Below are positions 11,907 to 20,201 of a stretch of DNA of 32,869 nucleotides, piece by piece. Each line of letters opens with the position of its first letter. Position 1 is the first letter of the stretch. The notes under the pieces were generated by a model. It searched no databases. It saw only the letters and a program-made list of their open reading frames with translations, and was not told the DNA's origin. The stretch covers positions 248,255 to 281,123 of the forward strand of contig CAUYUJ010016307.1 of assembly GCA_963575745.1 (NCBI GenBank), read 5' to 3'. This DNA is from Prorocentrum cordatum. Lineage: Eukaryota; Sar; Dinophyceae; Prorocentrales; Prorocentraceae. A program made the translations under genes and the position numbers.

Positions 11907-12019
11907 TAAGACGAAGCCAAGACGAGGACAAATTTGGGTGAGGATAAATCCAGAATCTCTGAGATCCGGCGGCTCCAGAGGACCAGAGGACGCACAGGGC
12001 GTCGCGGCCTTCCCAGAGC

Positions 12020-12184
12020 GTTCTGGAACGCTCCGAGAGCGCTCCGGAACGGCTCTGGAAGGGATCGACGACGATGACGATGACGATGACGATGACGGTG
12101 ACGATGACGATGACTATGACGATGACGATGACGATACGTTCCGGAACGCTCTGAGAGCGCTCCAGAACGGCTCTGGAACGGATC
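12020..12184 (+). repeat. (GATGAC)n hexamer array between 47-bp direct repeats
   Basis: Two 47-base direct repeats (12020-12066 and 12138-12184, about five mismatches) begin GTTCYGGAACGCTC and end GGCTCTGGAA-GGATC. Between them is GATGAC/GATGAT repeat. Each direct repeat holds internal palindromes (TTCCGGAA in one copy, GAGCGCTC in both). Confidence 0.85.
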
Positions 12185-12392
12185 TGCCCTCGTCCTAGTC
12201 CCGCCCGACCCCCTCCGCTCCCGTCACGATGCGAGCCTCTCTGTCGGGCGCGCCCCCGCGCCCGAGGCCGCCGCCTCGCGAGGCACTGCTGGGGCGGGTG
12301 GTTATGGGGGGTGGCCCAAATAGGAGGGAGGGAAGAGAGAAAGGCCCCAAGGGAGCCCTTTAGGGTTTGGGCACCAAGTGGCTCCAAAAGGA

Positions 12393-12453
12393 GCCCTAAA
12401 GCCTCAAGAGCCCCTTCAGTATGATACTGAAGGGGCTGTTGAGGCTTTAGGGC
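12393..12453. repeat. Near-perfect hairpin, 29-bp arms
   Basis: GCCCTAAAGCCTCAA at the left is mirrored by TTGAGGCTTTAGGGC at the right. The 29-bp arms pair with a single mismatch around a three-base loop (TGA at about 12422-12424). Bases 12340-12390 upstream carry further partial repeats of the same words (GGAGCCCT). It could be a tiny foldback element or a processed RNA hairpin; the sequence does not say which. Confidence 0.9.
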
Positions 12454-12485
12454 GAATGGTGATGCATATGTTGCGAGGTGGGAAT

Positions 12486-12560
12486 TAATCCATATCCACC
12501 GCCTGGGAACCGACGTCCTGGTGCCCCTTCGGGCGGTGGATTTTTATGTGTGTGTGTATG

Positions 12561-12613
<53 letters not shown>
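12486..12613 (+). repeat. Palindrome CCACCGCC/GGCGGTGG next to (TG)n(TA)n
   Basis: ATCCATATCCACCGCCTGGG (12489) is followed by an inverted GGGCGGTGGAT (about 12531), then TGTGTG and about 24 TA units (12563-12613). The same opening words occur at 18896 beside another (TA)n, so this is a repeat family with an associated TA microsatellite. Confidence 0.8.
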
Positions 12614-12616
<3 letters not shown>

Positions 12617-12779
12617 TCTCTTCCTATATGTTTACAAGCCCGGGCGGGGGAAAACCCATCCCCCCCTCCCCCCCAAAAAAACCGGACTCCCGGGATCTGG
12701 GGCTTTGGGACCCTTCGGACGGGCCTCGAAGCGGCCCCCAGGGCCTCGCAGGGCGTTTTGCCAAGCCTTCGCAGCACAC

Positions 12780-13330
12780 CTGGGGCGATCAGGGGGGTTC
12801 CCAGAGAACCCCAAGACAGCACAAGAGCGCTCCAAGAAGCCGTCATACCCCGAAAGATCGTTCCAAAACGTACCAAGAGGCCTCCAAGAGCACCCCCAAG
12901 AAGGCCCCAAGAGGGAAAAATAATTAAATTAATGTAGGTTTTTAGTGAATTTGGGGTTTTCCTCTTTTCGGCTTCCCGACGCTCCAAGACAGCGGTCTTC
13001 TGGGCGTCCGGAGTCGCCTGGGAGGCTCAAAAATCGCCCCACAACCATCCGAAAGGGTTTCCAGGCAGTCCAAGAGAACCCCAAAACGGCTCCACAGGGG
13101 TCCAAATGGCCCTAAAAGAGCCCCATGGCGGCCCAAGATGGCCCCAAGACACCCTCCGAAGCATTCCAAGTCGTGACTGGGGCGTTCAGGGAGACCGCGG
13201 TTAGAGGCAGATTGGCCTTAGGAAGCCCCGGAGGCCCCCAGAACACGCCCAGGAGGCCCCCAGAAGGCTTTAAGAAAGCCTGAGAACTTTGGTGAGGCCC
13301 CCAGAGGCTCTCCAAGGAGGAGCCTCCGCA
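12780..13330 (+). repeat. CCAAGA-type dispersed repeat, copy 2
   Basis: Long stretch of CCAAGA/CCCCAAGA words at irregular short spacing. Bases 12862-12915 and the core at 12969-12991 match copy 1 (9361-9483). An AT-rich insert lies at 12920-12960. A related, more diverged stretch is at 21530-21770. No protein is encoded. Confidence 0.75.
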
Positions 13331-13520
13331 AAAAGAGCTGAGGAGGATGAGGAGAATGCCCAGGGTATGGCGAGAATGAGGAACAGCAAACGTGGAGGAA
13401 GGATAACGAACAACATCATTAGAATGGCGATGCCAGAAAAGGCAGCAAGGAGTTATCGCTAAATTGTCCGATTGACCTTCCTGCCATTTCCGCCTGCATA
13501 CCAATCTTCAAGGACCAAGG

Positions 13521-13545
13521 TGCAGTGGCGCGAAGCGCCACTGCA
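13521..13545. repeat. Perfect 11-bp hairpin
   Basis: TGCAGTGGCGC, loop GAA, GCGCCACTGCA. Lies seven bases before a TATATAAATA-like stretch and about 250 bases upstream of the CCCH gene start. Confidence 0.9.
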
Positions 13546-13551
13546 GTCTTG

Positions 13552-13563
13552 CATATATAAATA
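13552..13563 (+). promoter_or_regulatory. TATA-like sequence upstream of the CCCH gene
   Basis: CATATATAAATA lies about 230 bases before the ATG at 13793. Dinoflagellate promoters generally lack classical TATA boxes, so this may be chance AT-rich sequence. Regulatory role is a weak inference. Confidence 0.15.
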
Positions 13564-13569
13564 TGTTCG

Positions 13570-13585
13570 CCCCCCCCCCCCCCCC
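13570..13585 (+). repeat. Poly-C run (16)
   Basis: Sixteen consecutive C bases, with an interrupted C-rich tail to about 13595. Confidence 0.95.
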
Positions 13586-13639
13586 AGCACCCCCAAACCA
13601 CGGACTGGAGGGCATCCTCTCCTTGATCTCTCCACCCTC

Positions 13640-13675
13640 TCCACACTCTCTCTCTCTCTCTCGCTCTCTCTCTCC

Positions 13676-13722
<47 letters not shown>

Positions 13723-13738
13723 TCTCTCTATCTCTCTC
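13640..13738 (+). repeat. (CT)n tract
   Basis: About 100 bases of CT/TCTC dinucleotides ending 55 bases before the CCCH start codon, so it would lie in or just before the 5' untranslated region. A pyrimidine tract before an AG is also what trans-splicing acceptors look like, but the exact acceptor cannot be placed. Confidence 0.9.
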
Positions 13739-13792
13739 CCTGGAGGTCACGATTTGGGCTGCAGCTTTGTTTTTCTCCTAAACGTCTTTGCG

Positions 13793-14975
13793 ATGTCCGA
13801 TAATCAGAAGAGCGCCCAAACCCCTACGCAGAAGAAGATCACCCGCCAGAAGCGCCAGTGGGCGGAGGCAGTCGCACAAGGGCGGACCTTCAAGCCCAAG
13901 AACGGATGGTATTTCAACACAGAGGACGAGCAGGCACTTTTCAAAAAAAACAAAGCTGGCGCACGACGGGGAGGTTGACAGCGAAAACGACAAGAAGGAG
14001 AACAAGGGGAAGAAACAGGAGGAGGACAAGAAGGGGGACGAGAAGGATGACACAAAGGAGGACACGACAGAGAGCACGAAGGAGGACAAGAACGAGGACA
14101 ACAAGGACAACAAGCTTTCCTGGGAGAAGAGGGTGGAAGCCAAAAAATCTGCAGCACAGAGCTCCGCTTGGCGCCCTGCGCACGAGAAGGACGACAGGAA
14201 GGAGGACAAGACAGAGAGCAAGAAGGAGGACAAGAACGAGGACACGAAGGACAACAAGCTTTCCTGGAAGGAGAGGCTGGAGGCCAAAAAGGCTGCAGCG
14301 CAGAGATCCACTTGGCGCCCTGCGTGCTGGTTCTACAACAACGCCATTTGCATCAAAGGGAGCGACTGCCCCTTCTTCCACAGGGCCCAGAAGAAGCCCC
14401 GCGAACCCTGCCGCAAGTTCGCGCAGGGCCTCTGCTACCGAGGCAACAACTGCTGGTACGCGCACCTGGAGGGGAAGGGGGTGGACAAAAGCAAGGGGGA
14501 GACGAAGCAGAACGACAAGACGAACGAGAACACAGAGGAGGTGAAGAAGGAGGAGAGCAAGGAGGTGGAGAAGGACGGGCCCGAGGTGCAAAAGACAGGG
14601 GACCAACTGCAGGAGACGCCCAAGGAAAGGGCACTCGACGAGGAGATCCTTCAGCAAAGCCGCGCGGGCGAGTGGGGGCAGTGCACGACCAAGACCAACA
14701 AAACAGTCGTGCGCTCCAAGGCCACAGGGGAGGTGCGCTTCACCCCGCCCACGCAGAACGAAATTGAACAGGAGGACGCGAAGTTCGCTGACTTGAACAA
14801 GGCGCTTATTTTGAAGAACAACCAGAAGCATTTCAAGGCGGCCAATTTGGCCGCAAAGTACAACATCAAGTTGGAGGGGCTGAACAAGGACAGTCGGCGG
14901 GGCCAAAACAGGCAGGAGAAGGAGGAAGAAGAGGAGGAGCAGGAGGAGGAGGAGGACGGGAAGGATGTCAGATAG
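13793..14975 (+). CDS. Tandem CCCH zinc-finger protein (one frameshift)
   Basis: Predicted RNA-binding protein. With one base ignored in the A8 run at 13943-13950 the reading is 393 residues from ATG 13793 to TAG 14975. Order: basic N-terminus (MSDNQK...) to about residue 52; a highly charged Lys/Glu/Asp region holding two 48-residue repeats, each with the word DNKLSW; two CCCH fingers, C178-X7-C-X5-C-X3-H196 and C206-X7-C-X5-C-X3-H224; then a Lys/Glu-rich region, a more ordered part with KAANLAAKYNIKLEGL, and an acidic tail. Known family: paired C-X7-8-C-X5-C-X3-H fingers bind single-stranded RNA in eukaryotic mRNA regulators; target unknown. No intron is needed. The single extra A is either a sequencing error or a disabling mutation. 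The gene lies between a (CT)n tract and a 12-bp minisatellite. Confidence 0.85.
14038..14325 (+). repeat. Two 144-bp units inside the CCCH gene
   Basis: Units 14038-14181 and 14182-14325 are exactly 144 bases (48 codons) each and stay in frame. Both encode KEDKNED, DNKLSW, EAKK and WRPA. The second unit ends exactly at the first zinc-finger cysteine. Confidence 0.9.
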
Positions 14976-15474
14976 GAAAAAAACGAGGACACCACCGATG
15001 CCCAAATTTCCCCCCTCTTTTGTTCGTCTGTTTGATTACCTCCATCCTCCGTATTGTTTTCCCAGCGAAGGAGGTCGATAAAGTGCGCGCCGCTGAGGCG
15101 TGGAGGCAGGCGGATTTCAACTACCGCCGCCAGCGGGCGCTGCAGGGTTGTAAACTGTAATTTGCCATAGGGTGGGCATTGCGCGTCTTGTTTTTCGCTC
15201 GCCTCAGTTTCGGATGGGGCCGAAGCCAACTGGAGAGAAACGAAAGAAACGCTCGAATGACAAAGTGCAGAAAAAAGTATTAGATTCTGCATTTCTATGT
15301 TTACGTACAAGAGAAGAGCCGCGGCGACGACCCTGGGGAAAAAAAGGGTGGGCATGAGGGGGGCCAGCCGCGGGCGCATGCTGCTTCAAATGTACAAAAA
15401 AAACAGCAGGAAAGCCCGAGAGGCGAAGTGTAGAAAAAAGTATTAGTTTCCGTATGTGTAGGTTTATGTCATGG
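14976..15474. other. Downstream spacer with a 44-bp direct repeat
   Basis: After the CCCH stop codon no gene is visible. AAGTGCAGAAAAAAGTATTA at 15263 and AAGTGTAGAAAAAAGTATTA at 15427 start a direct repeat of about 44 bases separated by 164 bases, with weaker similarity upstream of each. An eroded tandem duplication is likely. Confidence 0.6.
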
Positions 15475-16078
15475 CAGGGGGCCCAGCAGCGAGCCCAAGA
15501 GGGGACCCAGGAGGGGACCCAGCAGGGGGGCCCAGGAGGGGGGCCCAGCAAGGGGGCCCAGGAGAGGGACCCAGCAAGGGGACCCAGAAAAAGACCTAGC
15601 AGGGGACCCAGGAGAGGGACCCAGCAAGGGGACCCAGCAAAGGGGATCCAGGAGAGGGCCCAGGAGTAGACCCAGGAGCGGGACCCAGGAAAGGGACCCA
15701 GGAGGGGACCCAGGAGGGGACCCAGCAGGGGGACCCAGGAGGGGGACCCAGGAGAGGCACCCAGCAAGGGGACCCAGGAGAAGACCCAGCAGGGGGCCCA
15801 GGAAAGGGACCCAGCAAGGGGACCCAGGAAGGGGACCCAGGAGGGGGCCCAGGAGGGGACCCAGGCGCGGGGGACACTGGAAGGGGACCCAGGAGGGGAC
15901 CCAGGAGGGGACCCAGGAGGGGGCCCAGGAGGGGACCCAGGAGGGGACCCAGGAGGGGACCCAGGAGGGGGCCCAGGAGGGGACCCAGGAGGGGACCCAG
16001 GAGGGGGCCCAGGAGGGGACCCAGGAGGGGACCCAGGAGGGGACCCAGGAGGGGACCCAGGAGGGGACCCAGGAGGCA
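15475..16078 (+). repeat. 12-bp minisatellite AGGAGGGGACCC
   Basis: About 600 bases of 12-base units. They are nearly pure from 15880 to 16078 and more varied before that (AGCAAGGGGACCC, GAGAGGGACCC). Frames on the minus strand read as Pro-Gly-Ser repeats because 12 is a multiple of three; these are not proteins. It separates the CCCH gene from the spliced-leader relic. Confidence 0.95.
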
Positions 16079-16186
16079 ACGACGGCTGAGACAGCGGCCA
16101 TGTCGTACCTACCACTAGCGCGCAACAGTGTTAACACGCATAACATTGCACGCGCGAAATACCCAGGCAAATCGGCAAAGCTTGCA

Positions 16187-16205
16187 TCCGTAGCCATTGG
16201 CTCAG
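16187..16205 (+). other. Relict dinoflagellate spliced leader
   Basis: TCCGTAGCCATTGGCTCAG matches the conserved dinoflagellate leader, which runs CCGTAGCCATT, TT, GGCTCAAG. The differences are two missing T and one missing A near the 3' end. In dinoflagellates this leader is added to mRNAs by trans-splicing, so finding it in DNA upstream of a gene marks reverse-transcribed mRNA. It lies 68 bases before the ATG at 16274, a normal 5' untranslated length. A full leader RNA gene is excluded because nothing resembling the intron-like part of the leader RNA follows. Confidence 0.75.
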
Positions 16206-16273
16206 AATCGTTTCTTCTCCACTGCTAGGGGGCTCGGGGCTCGCGGGGCCATTCACCGCGGCTCACAGGTGCG

Positions 16274-17351
16274 ATGGCTCAGCGCTGGCATGCAGAGAAA
16301 TGCTGCCCGTGGGAGAAGAGGTGCCAGGGCTGGGACCTTGCCGTCCCTGACATGCTCGGAGCATTCCTCGACGCGCTGCCAAAGCCATCCAGCGTGCACA
16401 GAGAGGGCATCACGAACGAGAAGGGCGCCCCAGCAGAGAAGATCACGTTGAAGTACGCCGAGGCGAGCGGTGACGGGAAAGTGTGCTACCACGGAACGTG
16501 GGTGGGTGCGGTCCTACCAATCCTTCAGGAAGGCTTTCGTGAGAGCCACGACCGCCAGGTGCACGAGTTTACCACGCAGGGGGTCTACGTGGCGCCGAAG
16601 TGGGGCTTGTCGGAGTACTCCACGGCGTGCAAGATGATTGAGTTCCCGAACGACGAGACCCCCATACACCCGCTTTCTCTTCCAAGTTGAGGCGGTTGGG
16701 CAGAGCAGGCCGCTGAAGACAACCTGGTGGCAGGCGTGCTACGGTGCAGAGCAAGTCCGCGTGCTCGAGCTGCACGTTGTGCGCGGATGGGGATTCCAGG
16801 TCACTGAGCCCGTTCACAGAAGCTTACCTGAGAACGTGATGTCAGTTATCAGGAATCTGGCGCCGCGCCGAGACGTTCCGACGCCGATGGCCGCCCCCGC
16901 CACGCAGTCGGATCCATGGATCTCAGAGCCGCCTAGCTTTCCGCCTGCTCCTCCGCCAATCACATGGGTGGAGTACATGTACAATGACGCGCCAAACAAG
17001 AGGAAGATGCCCTACTACGTGTGCAACGCGACTGGGAAAACCCAATGGGAAAAGCCCGACCAGCCGTTCATTGCGTTCCAGGCTCAGACCACCATTGTGG
17101 AAGACCCTTGGAGCGTCGCGGCGCCAGCGCCTTCCTCGAGCACGATGGAAGCCATCAGTGTGAACACCATGCCTTCATGCCACGACCTCGTCTTCAAGGG
17201 CGACCACTGCTGCCTTTGCAATCTGAAGGCCACGGGCGAGCACATCAAGTCCAAGAGACACCAGGCGCGCCTGGCATGGTGGGCAAATGCCAGCGAACAA
17301 GAACGGGAAGAATGGTGCCAATGGACTCTCAATCGCCTTGATACGGCATAG
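16274..17351 (+). CDS. ART-like + WW + C2H2 zinc-finger protein, retrogene (one frameshift)
   Basis: With one base ignored in the C5 run at 16659-16663 the reading is 358 residues from ATG 16274 to TAG 17351. Residues about 70-175 resemble an ADP-ribosyltransferase fold: CYHGTW with His73, then ILQEGF, then GVYVAP (103-108) followed by Tyr115, the arrangement seen around the NAD-binding His in PARP/ART enzymes. Catalytic activity is not shown. A Pro-rich linker follows, then a WW domain (W231, Y247-Y248, TGKTQWEKP with W258), which binds Pro-rich ligands. A C-terminal finger reads C312-X2-C315-X7-H323-X5-H329, like RNA-associated U1/matrin fingers but with a short loop. The start is supported by the spliced-leader relic 68 bases upstream and by the CACAG/GTGCG acceptor-like site before it. 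No intron. Frameshift plus relic leader suggest a retroposed copy, perhaps a pseudogene; a functional parent gene may exist elsewhere. Confidence 0.75.
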
Positions 17352-18292
17352 TCGACTTCTACGACAAAGGACGATGCTTGATTTTCCATTGACCGCGGCG
17401 CGCGTCGGGCGGGCGTAAGCACCCAGCGCGCGCCGCAACTATGAACGCACATTATTTCCCGCAAGCGCAAAACAACATCGGCTCGGTCGTCAGAGTCGCC
17501 GTCGCGGTTCAAGGTCGCAGTCAAAGCACGCAATAAGGATGAACAGCTATCCACGGGTACCCTTGCATCCTTCGTCTTCGCCTTGCACCACTCGGGCGTT
17601 GCATCCTCGAAAATGCCAACCTGGTCGGCCGAGGCGCCTGCGTCCTCATCGTGAATCGTTATTAACCTTTCTGACTGTGGCTCAGCATTGCCGACTGCGC
17701 AGTGACCGCGGCGTTGCCGTCGCGATTGTCGCCGCCGATGCACGCGATAATGTGATTGCGAAGTTGAGGGCGGAGGTGGGGGTGGGATCATTCACCAGGG
17801 GGGTAGCATCAGCGTCGGCGCCCAGGAGAACACTTCGACGCCGCGCCCAGGGCGGCGACGCCGTCGGGCACGCGGCGGCGCCGCCGGCGCGCTGCGCCGC
17901 GCGGGGGGAGGGCGCGGCCGCCGACCGCCCGCCGCCGCTGATTCATATGAGATGGCACACCCGCTGCAATGTATCAAGCTGCGTGCAAGAGCGCGCGGTT
18001 ATTCACGTCGGCCATGGCGCGCGCAGATGCACTTGTCTTGTTCACTGCGTAAGCGCGCCTTGCCTGCCGTGCGTCGTGCCGCACGTACAGACGCGACTCG
18101 GCCTTCCCATTGTGGATGTGATGAGGGCTAGTCGTTGCCGTCGTCGTCGCATCGTCGTCGTCGCCAGACTTCCCAGCGGCCGCCCGCTCGCCCCCCCCCC
18201 CGCCCTCCGTCGCCGCGAGTGCTCTGGCCCCTTCGGAGTGATCTGGCATCTGGCCCGCCCGCCCAGTGATCTGGCATTCCCGCTCGACAGCC
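17352..18292. other. Intergenic stretch, no certain gene
   Basis: The plus-strand frame 17539-18477 and the minus-strand frame 17084-17791 are both open, but neither shows a recognisable domain and they overlap each other. A C-rich run lies at 18190-18201. Two copies of AGTGATCTGGCAT (18237 and 18265, period 28) sit just upstream of the next gene's ATG and could be regulatory or a small duplication. Confidence 0.45.
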
Positions 18293-19118
18293 ATGGCTTT
18301 CGAGTACGCCTTCGTCCAGAACGTCGCGCCTGGCAGCCCCATTCCGCCCGACTCAGCGTGGCGCAGGATCGGGTTTTCGCAGTCTCAGCGCTTGGCCGCG
18401 GGCGAGGACAGGGGCGGTGGGAACCTGGCGTTGGTTTTGCCGCGTTTACACGGGTGGTGCTATTTGTTTTTCATTGAAACCCAATCGCCCAACTTCGGAC
18501 AAATTCACTGTGTGCATCTGGCCCAACTTCTTCCAGTTTCAGAAGACTGGGGTCCCCTTCCTGGCGCCAGGCTTCGCGGGCCCGCTGTGGACGTCGGAGG
18601 ACCCCGCAGTAGGCGACATGCTTGTCCGCGAGTACATGTGCCTCGAAGTGGCGGCGGAATGCGTCCACCACGAGGACCGCGACCGCGTGTGCACCTTGGC
18701 ACTCACGTCCCCCGACCGCCCGCACTGGCACGACACGGTGGAGGTGGAGTGGTCCACCACGTGGTGCAGGATGGAATGGATCGTTCAGCAGATGCTCGGC
18801 CTACCCCCCCACCGCACAGTGGTCTTTGACGCGGGGGGGTCGACCATAAATATATATATATATATATGTATATATGCCCCTGGGGGCCCGAATGTATCCA
18901 TGTCCACCGCCTGCGAAGGTCTGCGAGGATCGACTCCCCAGGCGGTGGCCATGGATAGATTCCCGCCTCGAACACGCTCCAGCTTCCGAGGGCGGGCGGA
19001 GCCCAGTCGGGCGAGCCCGACCACGAGAAGCCTCCCACGAGGAGCCAAACCCTGTGACCCGAGTCTGGCCGGTGCTGCCCTCACAGGTGCTGCCCGCTCC
19101 AGCCCCCACTGGAAGTGA
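18293..19118 (+). CDS. Unrecognised protein with frameshift; C-terminus runs into repeats
   Basis: I do not recognise this family. The frame starting at ATG 18293 (MAFEYAFVQN...) is protein-like to about 18410. From about 18470 the protein-like frame is one base over and includes KFTVCIWPNFFQFQKTG, REYMCLEVAAECVHHE, TLALTSPDRPHWHDTVEV and WCRMEWIVQQML. One base must be skipped somewhere between about 18410 and 18470. Rich in Trp, Cys, His and Phe, no signal peptide or membrane segment, probably soluble. The natural C-terminus is lost: after about residue 180 the frame enters a (TA)n microsatellite, then palindromic repeat and M1-derived sequence before stopping at 19118. The ATG follows a CAG that could accept a trans-spliced leader. 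Likely a truncated or chimeric gene. Confidence 0.5.
18848..18962 (+). repeat. (TA)n plus 24-bp inverted repeat
   Basis: A TA run (about 18848-18876) is followed by GAATGTATCCATGTCCACCG (18890-18913 in full) and its inverted partner at 18939-18962, 24-bp arms with two mismatches. It is the second copy of the family at 12486-12613, but with the TA run on the other side. The adjacent words CCCGCCTCG and TTCCGAGGGCGGGCGGAG (18963-19004) recur at 19385-19415. Confidence 0.85.
19007..19060 (+). mobile_element. M1 MITE, 5' fragment
   Basis: CAGTCGGGCGAGCCCGACCA followed by GAAGCCTCC and AACCCTGTGACCC matches the first 55 or so bases of M1, then breaks into the shared block at 19056-19188. Confidence 0.7.
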
Positions 19119-19188
19119 CGCCACTCGGCCGCGGTAGGGGGAAAGAGAGAGCGTATGCGCTGCTGGCCGCCCCTCGGCTCCCCTCCTA
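19056..19188 (+). repeat. Block shared with 11598-11730
   Basis: Second copy of the 130-base segment directly upstream of an M1 element; three mismatches by eye. Confidence 0.9.
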
Positions 19189-19364
19189 CCGTGGAGGCCC
19201 GACCACAAGGAGCCTTCCTCAAGAAACCCGACCCTGAGACCCCAGGACGTCCATCGACTTTTGGTCTGGGAATGTCACGCTCTCCATCGCAGAACCATCG
19301 AAACCCCAGAAACCCAGGGCACCCTGGAGGCGAGCAGGGCGTTTCTTGGCAGGGGCCCCCGCTA
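19189..19364 (+). mobile_element. M1 MITE, full-length copy (176 bp)
   Basis: Starts CCGTGGAGGCCC and ends GGGGCCCCCGCTA, with TA at 19187-19188 and 19365-19366. The left half closely matches the 11731 copy, while the right half matches other copies better. Confidence 0.9.
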
Positions 19365-19421
19365 TACGGATAAATCCCCGCCTCGGAGATGTTCCGGTTT
19401 CCGAAGGCGGGCGGAGCTTTA

Positions 19422-19595
19422 GGTCGGGCCTGTCCCCCCACAGGCGGATCTTGGAGGAAAAATAACAATAAACATAAAATGATAAGAAACAAAAAATGCC
19501 CAAACGTTTGCCAAGAGTGCTCGAGCAAAAATCGTCCCCAGGCGATTGTTCCTTCTGTCTTTGAACATCCCCCCTGCAGAGGGACACGCCCGACT
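19422..19595 (+). mobile_element. M2 MITE copy (174 bp)
   Basis: Starts GGTCGGGCCTGTCCCCCC and ends GAGGGACACGCCCGACT, so the ends are inverted copies (AGTCGGGCGTGTCCCTC). TA precedes it (19420-19421); the right flank is CG instead of TA. The interior is A-rich. No coding capacity. Confidence 0.75.
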
Positions 19596-20070
19596 CGAGC
19601 GGAGCCCGGTCGCGCGAGCGCGGCGGCACGGCGGCGCGCCCAGGGGCAAAAGCGAGGCCGCGCGGGGGGCCCCCGCCGCCCTCGGGCCGCGCCTCGTCGC
19701 GCAGCCGCAGCCTCGGCGGCCACTTCCGCAGGCCGCCCTCGGCGAGCGCGCCGCTCGCGAGGTCCATCGCCTCGCGCGCGCGCGGGCGCGCGCGCGGGCG
19801 CAGGCGGGCGCGCGGGCCGCGCCGCCGCCCTCGGTCGATCGGTCGAGAGGGCCATCGACCCGGACGCCCCCCCTGGCATCGTGGAGAAGACCACGACGGA
19901 GGGTCTCGCCCTGGTTTTGGGGTTCCCGGGGGCCCTTACCGGGCCTCGGGACCGTCAGCAGACTACTCGGGATGAGAAGCGGGTCCCCGGGAAGGAGTCC
20001 AGACTCCTCGGGGTCCACGTGATGAAAAAACATGACGTCGGAGGTCTGGGAACCTTTCGGAGCTCCACGT
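19596..20070. other. GC-rich gene-free stretch
   Basis: Very GC-rich (CGCGCGCGGGCGCG at 19775-19800), with frames open on both strands because stop codons are rare at this composition. No domain seen. Confidence 0.5.
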
Positions 20071-20147
20071 GGACTTCTCTTGGATCTGCGCTGGAAGCCC
20101 CTCGGCGGCGCCGCCGCAGGGGTCCAGCGCAGATCCAAGGAAAGTCC
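20071..20147. repeat. Long hairpin with palindromic loop
   Basis: Left arm 20071-20101 pairs with right arm 20119-20147. The core TTGGATCTGCGCTGGA is perfectly inverted. The loop holds CGGCGGCGCCGCCG, itself a perfect palindrome. Further words outside (CTCCAC-GTGGACTTC versus GAAGTCCAGTGGAG) extend the similarity, so this is probably a foldback repeat. Confidence 0.88.
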
Positions 20148-20201
20148 GCAGAAGTCCAGTGGAGGTCCAGCGCAATGGGCGCGAAGATGCAGAAGAAACC
20201 T

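Noticed and set aside
13945-13951. A AAA AAC slippery heptamer as a programmed -1 frameshift in the CCCH gene
   Set aside because: The motif is in the correct phase, but a -1 slip leads into an Arg-rich shadow frame. The zinc-finger frame needs the opposite correction (one base skipped).
13941-15005. 354-residue minus-strand frame
   Set aside because: Exact antisense of the CCCH gene; Leu/Val-rich because the sense strand is Lys/Glu-rich.
15204-16197. Minus-strand Pro-Gly-Ser proteins of 240-300 residues
   Set aside because: The 12-bp minisatellite stays in frame and generates them; collagen-like look is coincidental.
17084-17791. 235-residue minus-strand frame
   Set aside because: Its 3' half is antisense to the zinc-finger gene. 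The remaining part is moderately protein-like but has no recognisable motif, so no gene is called.
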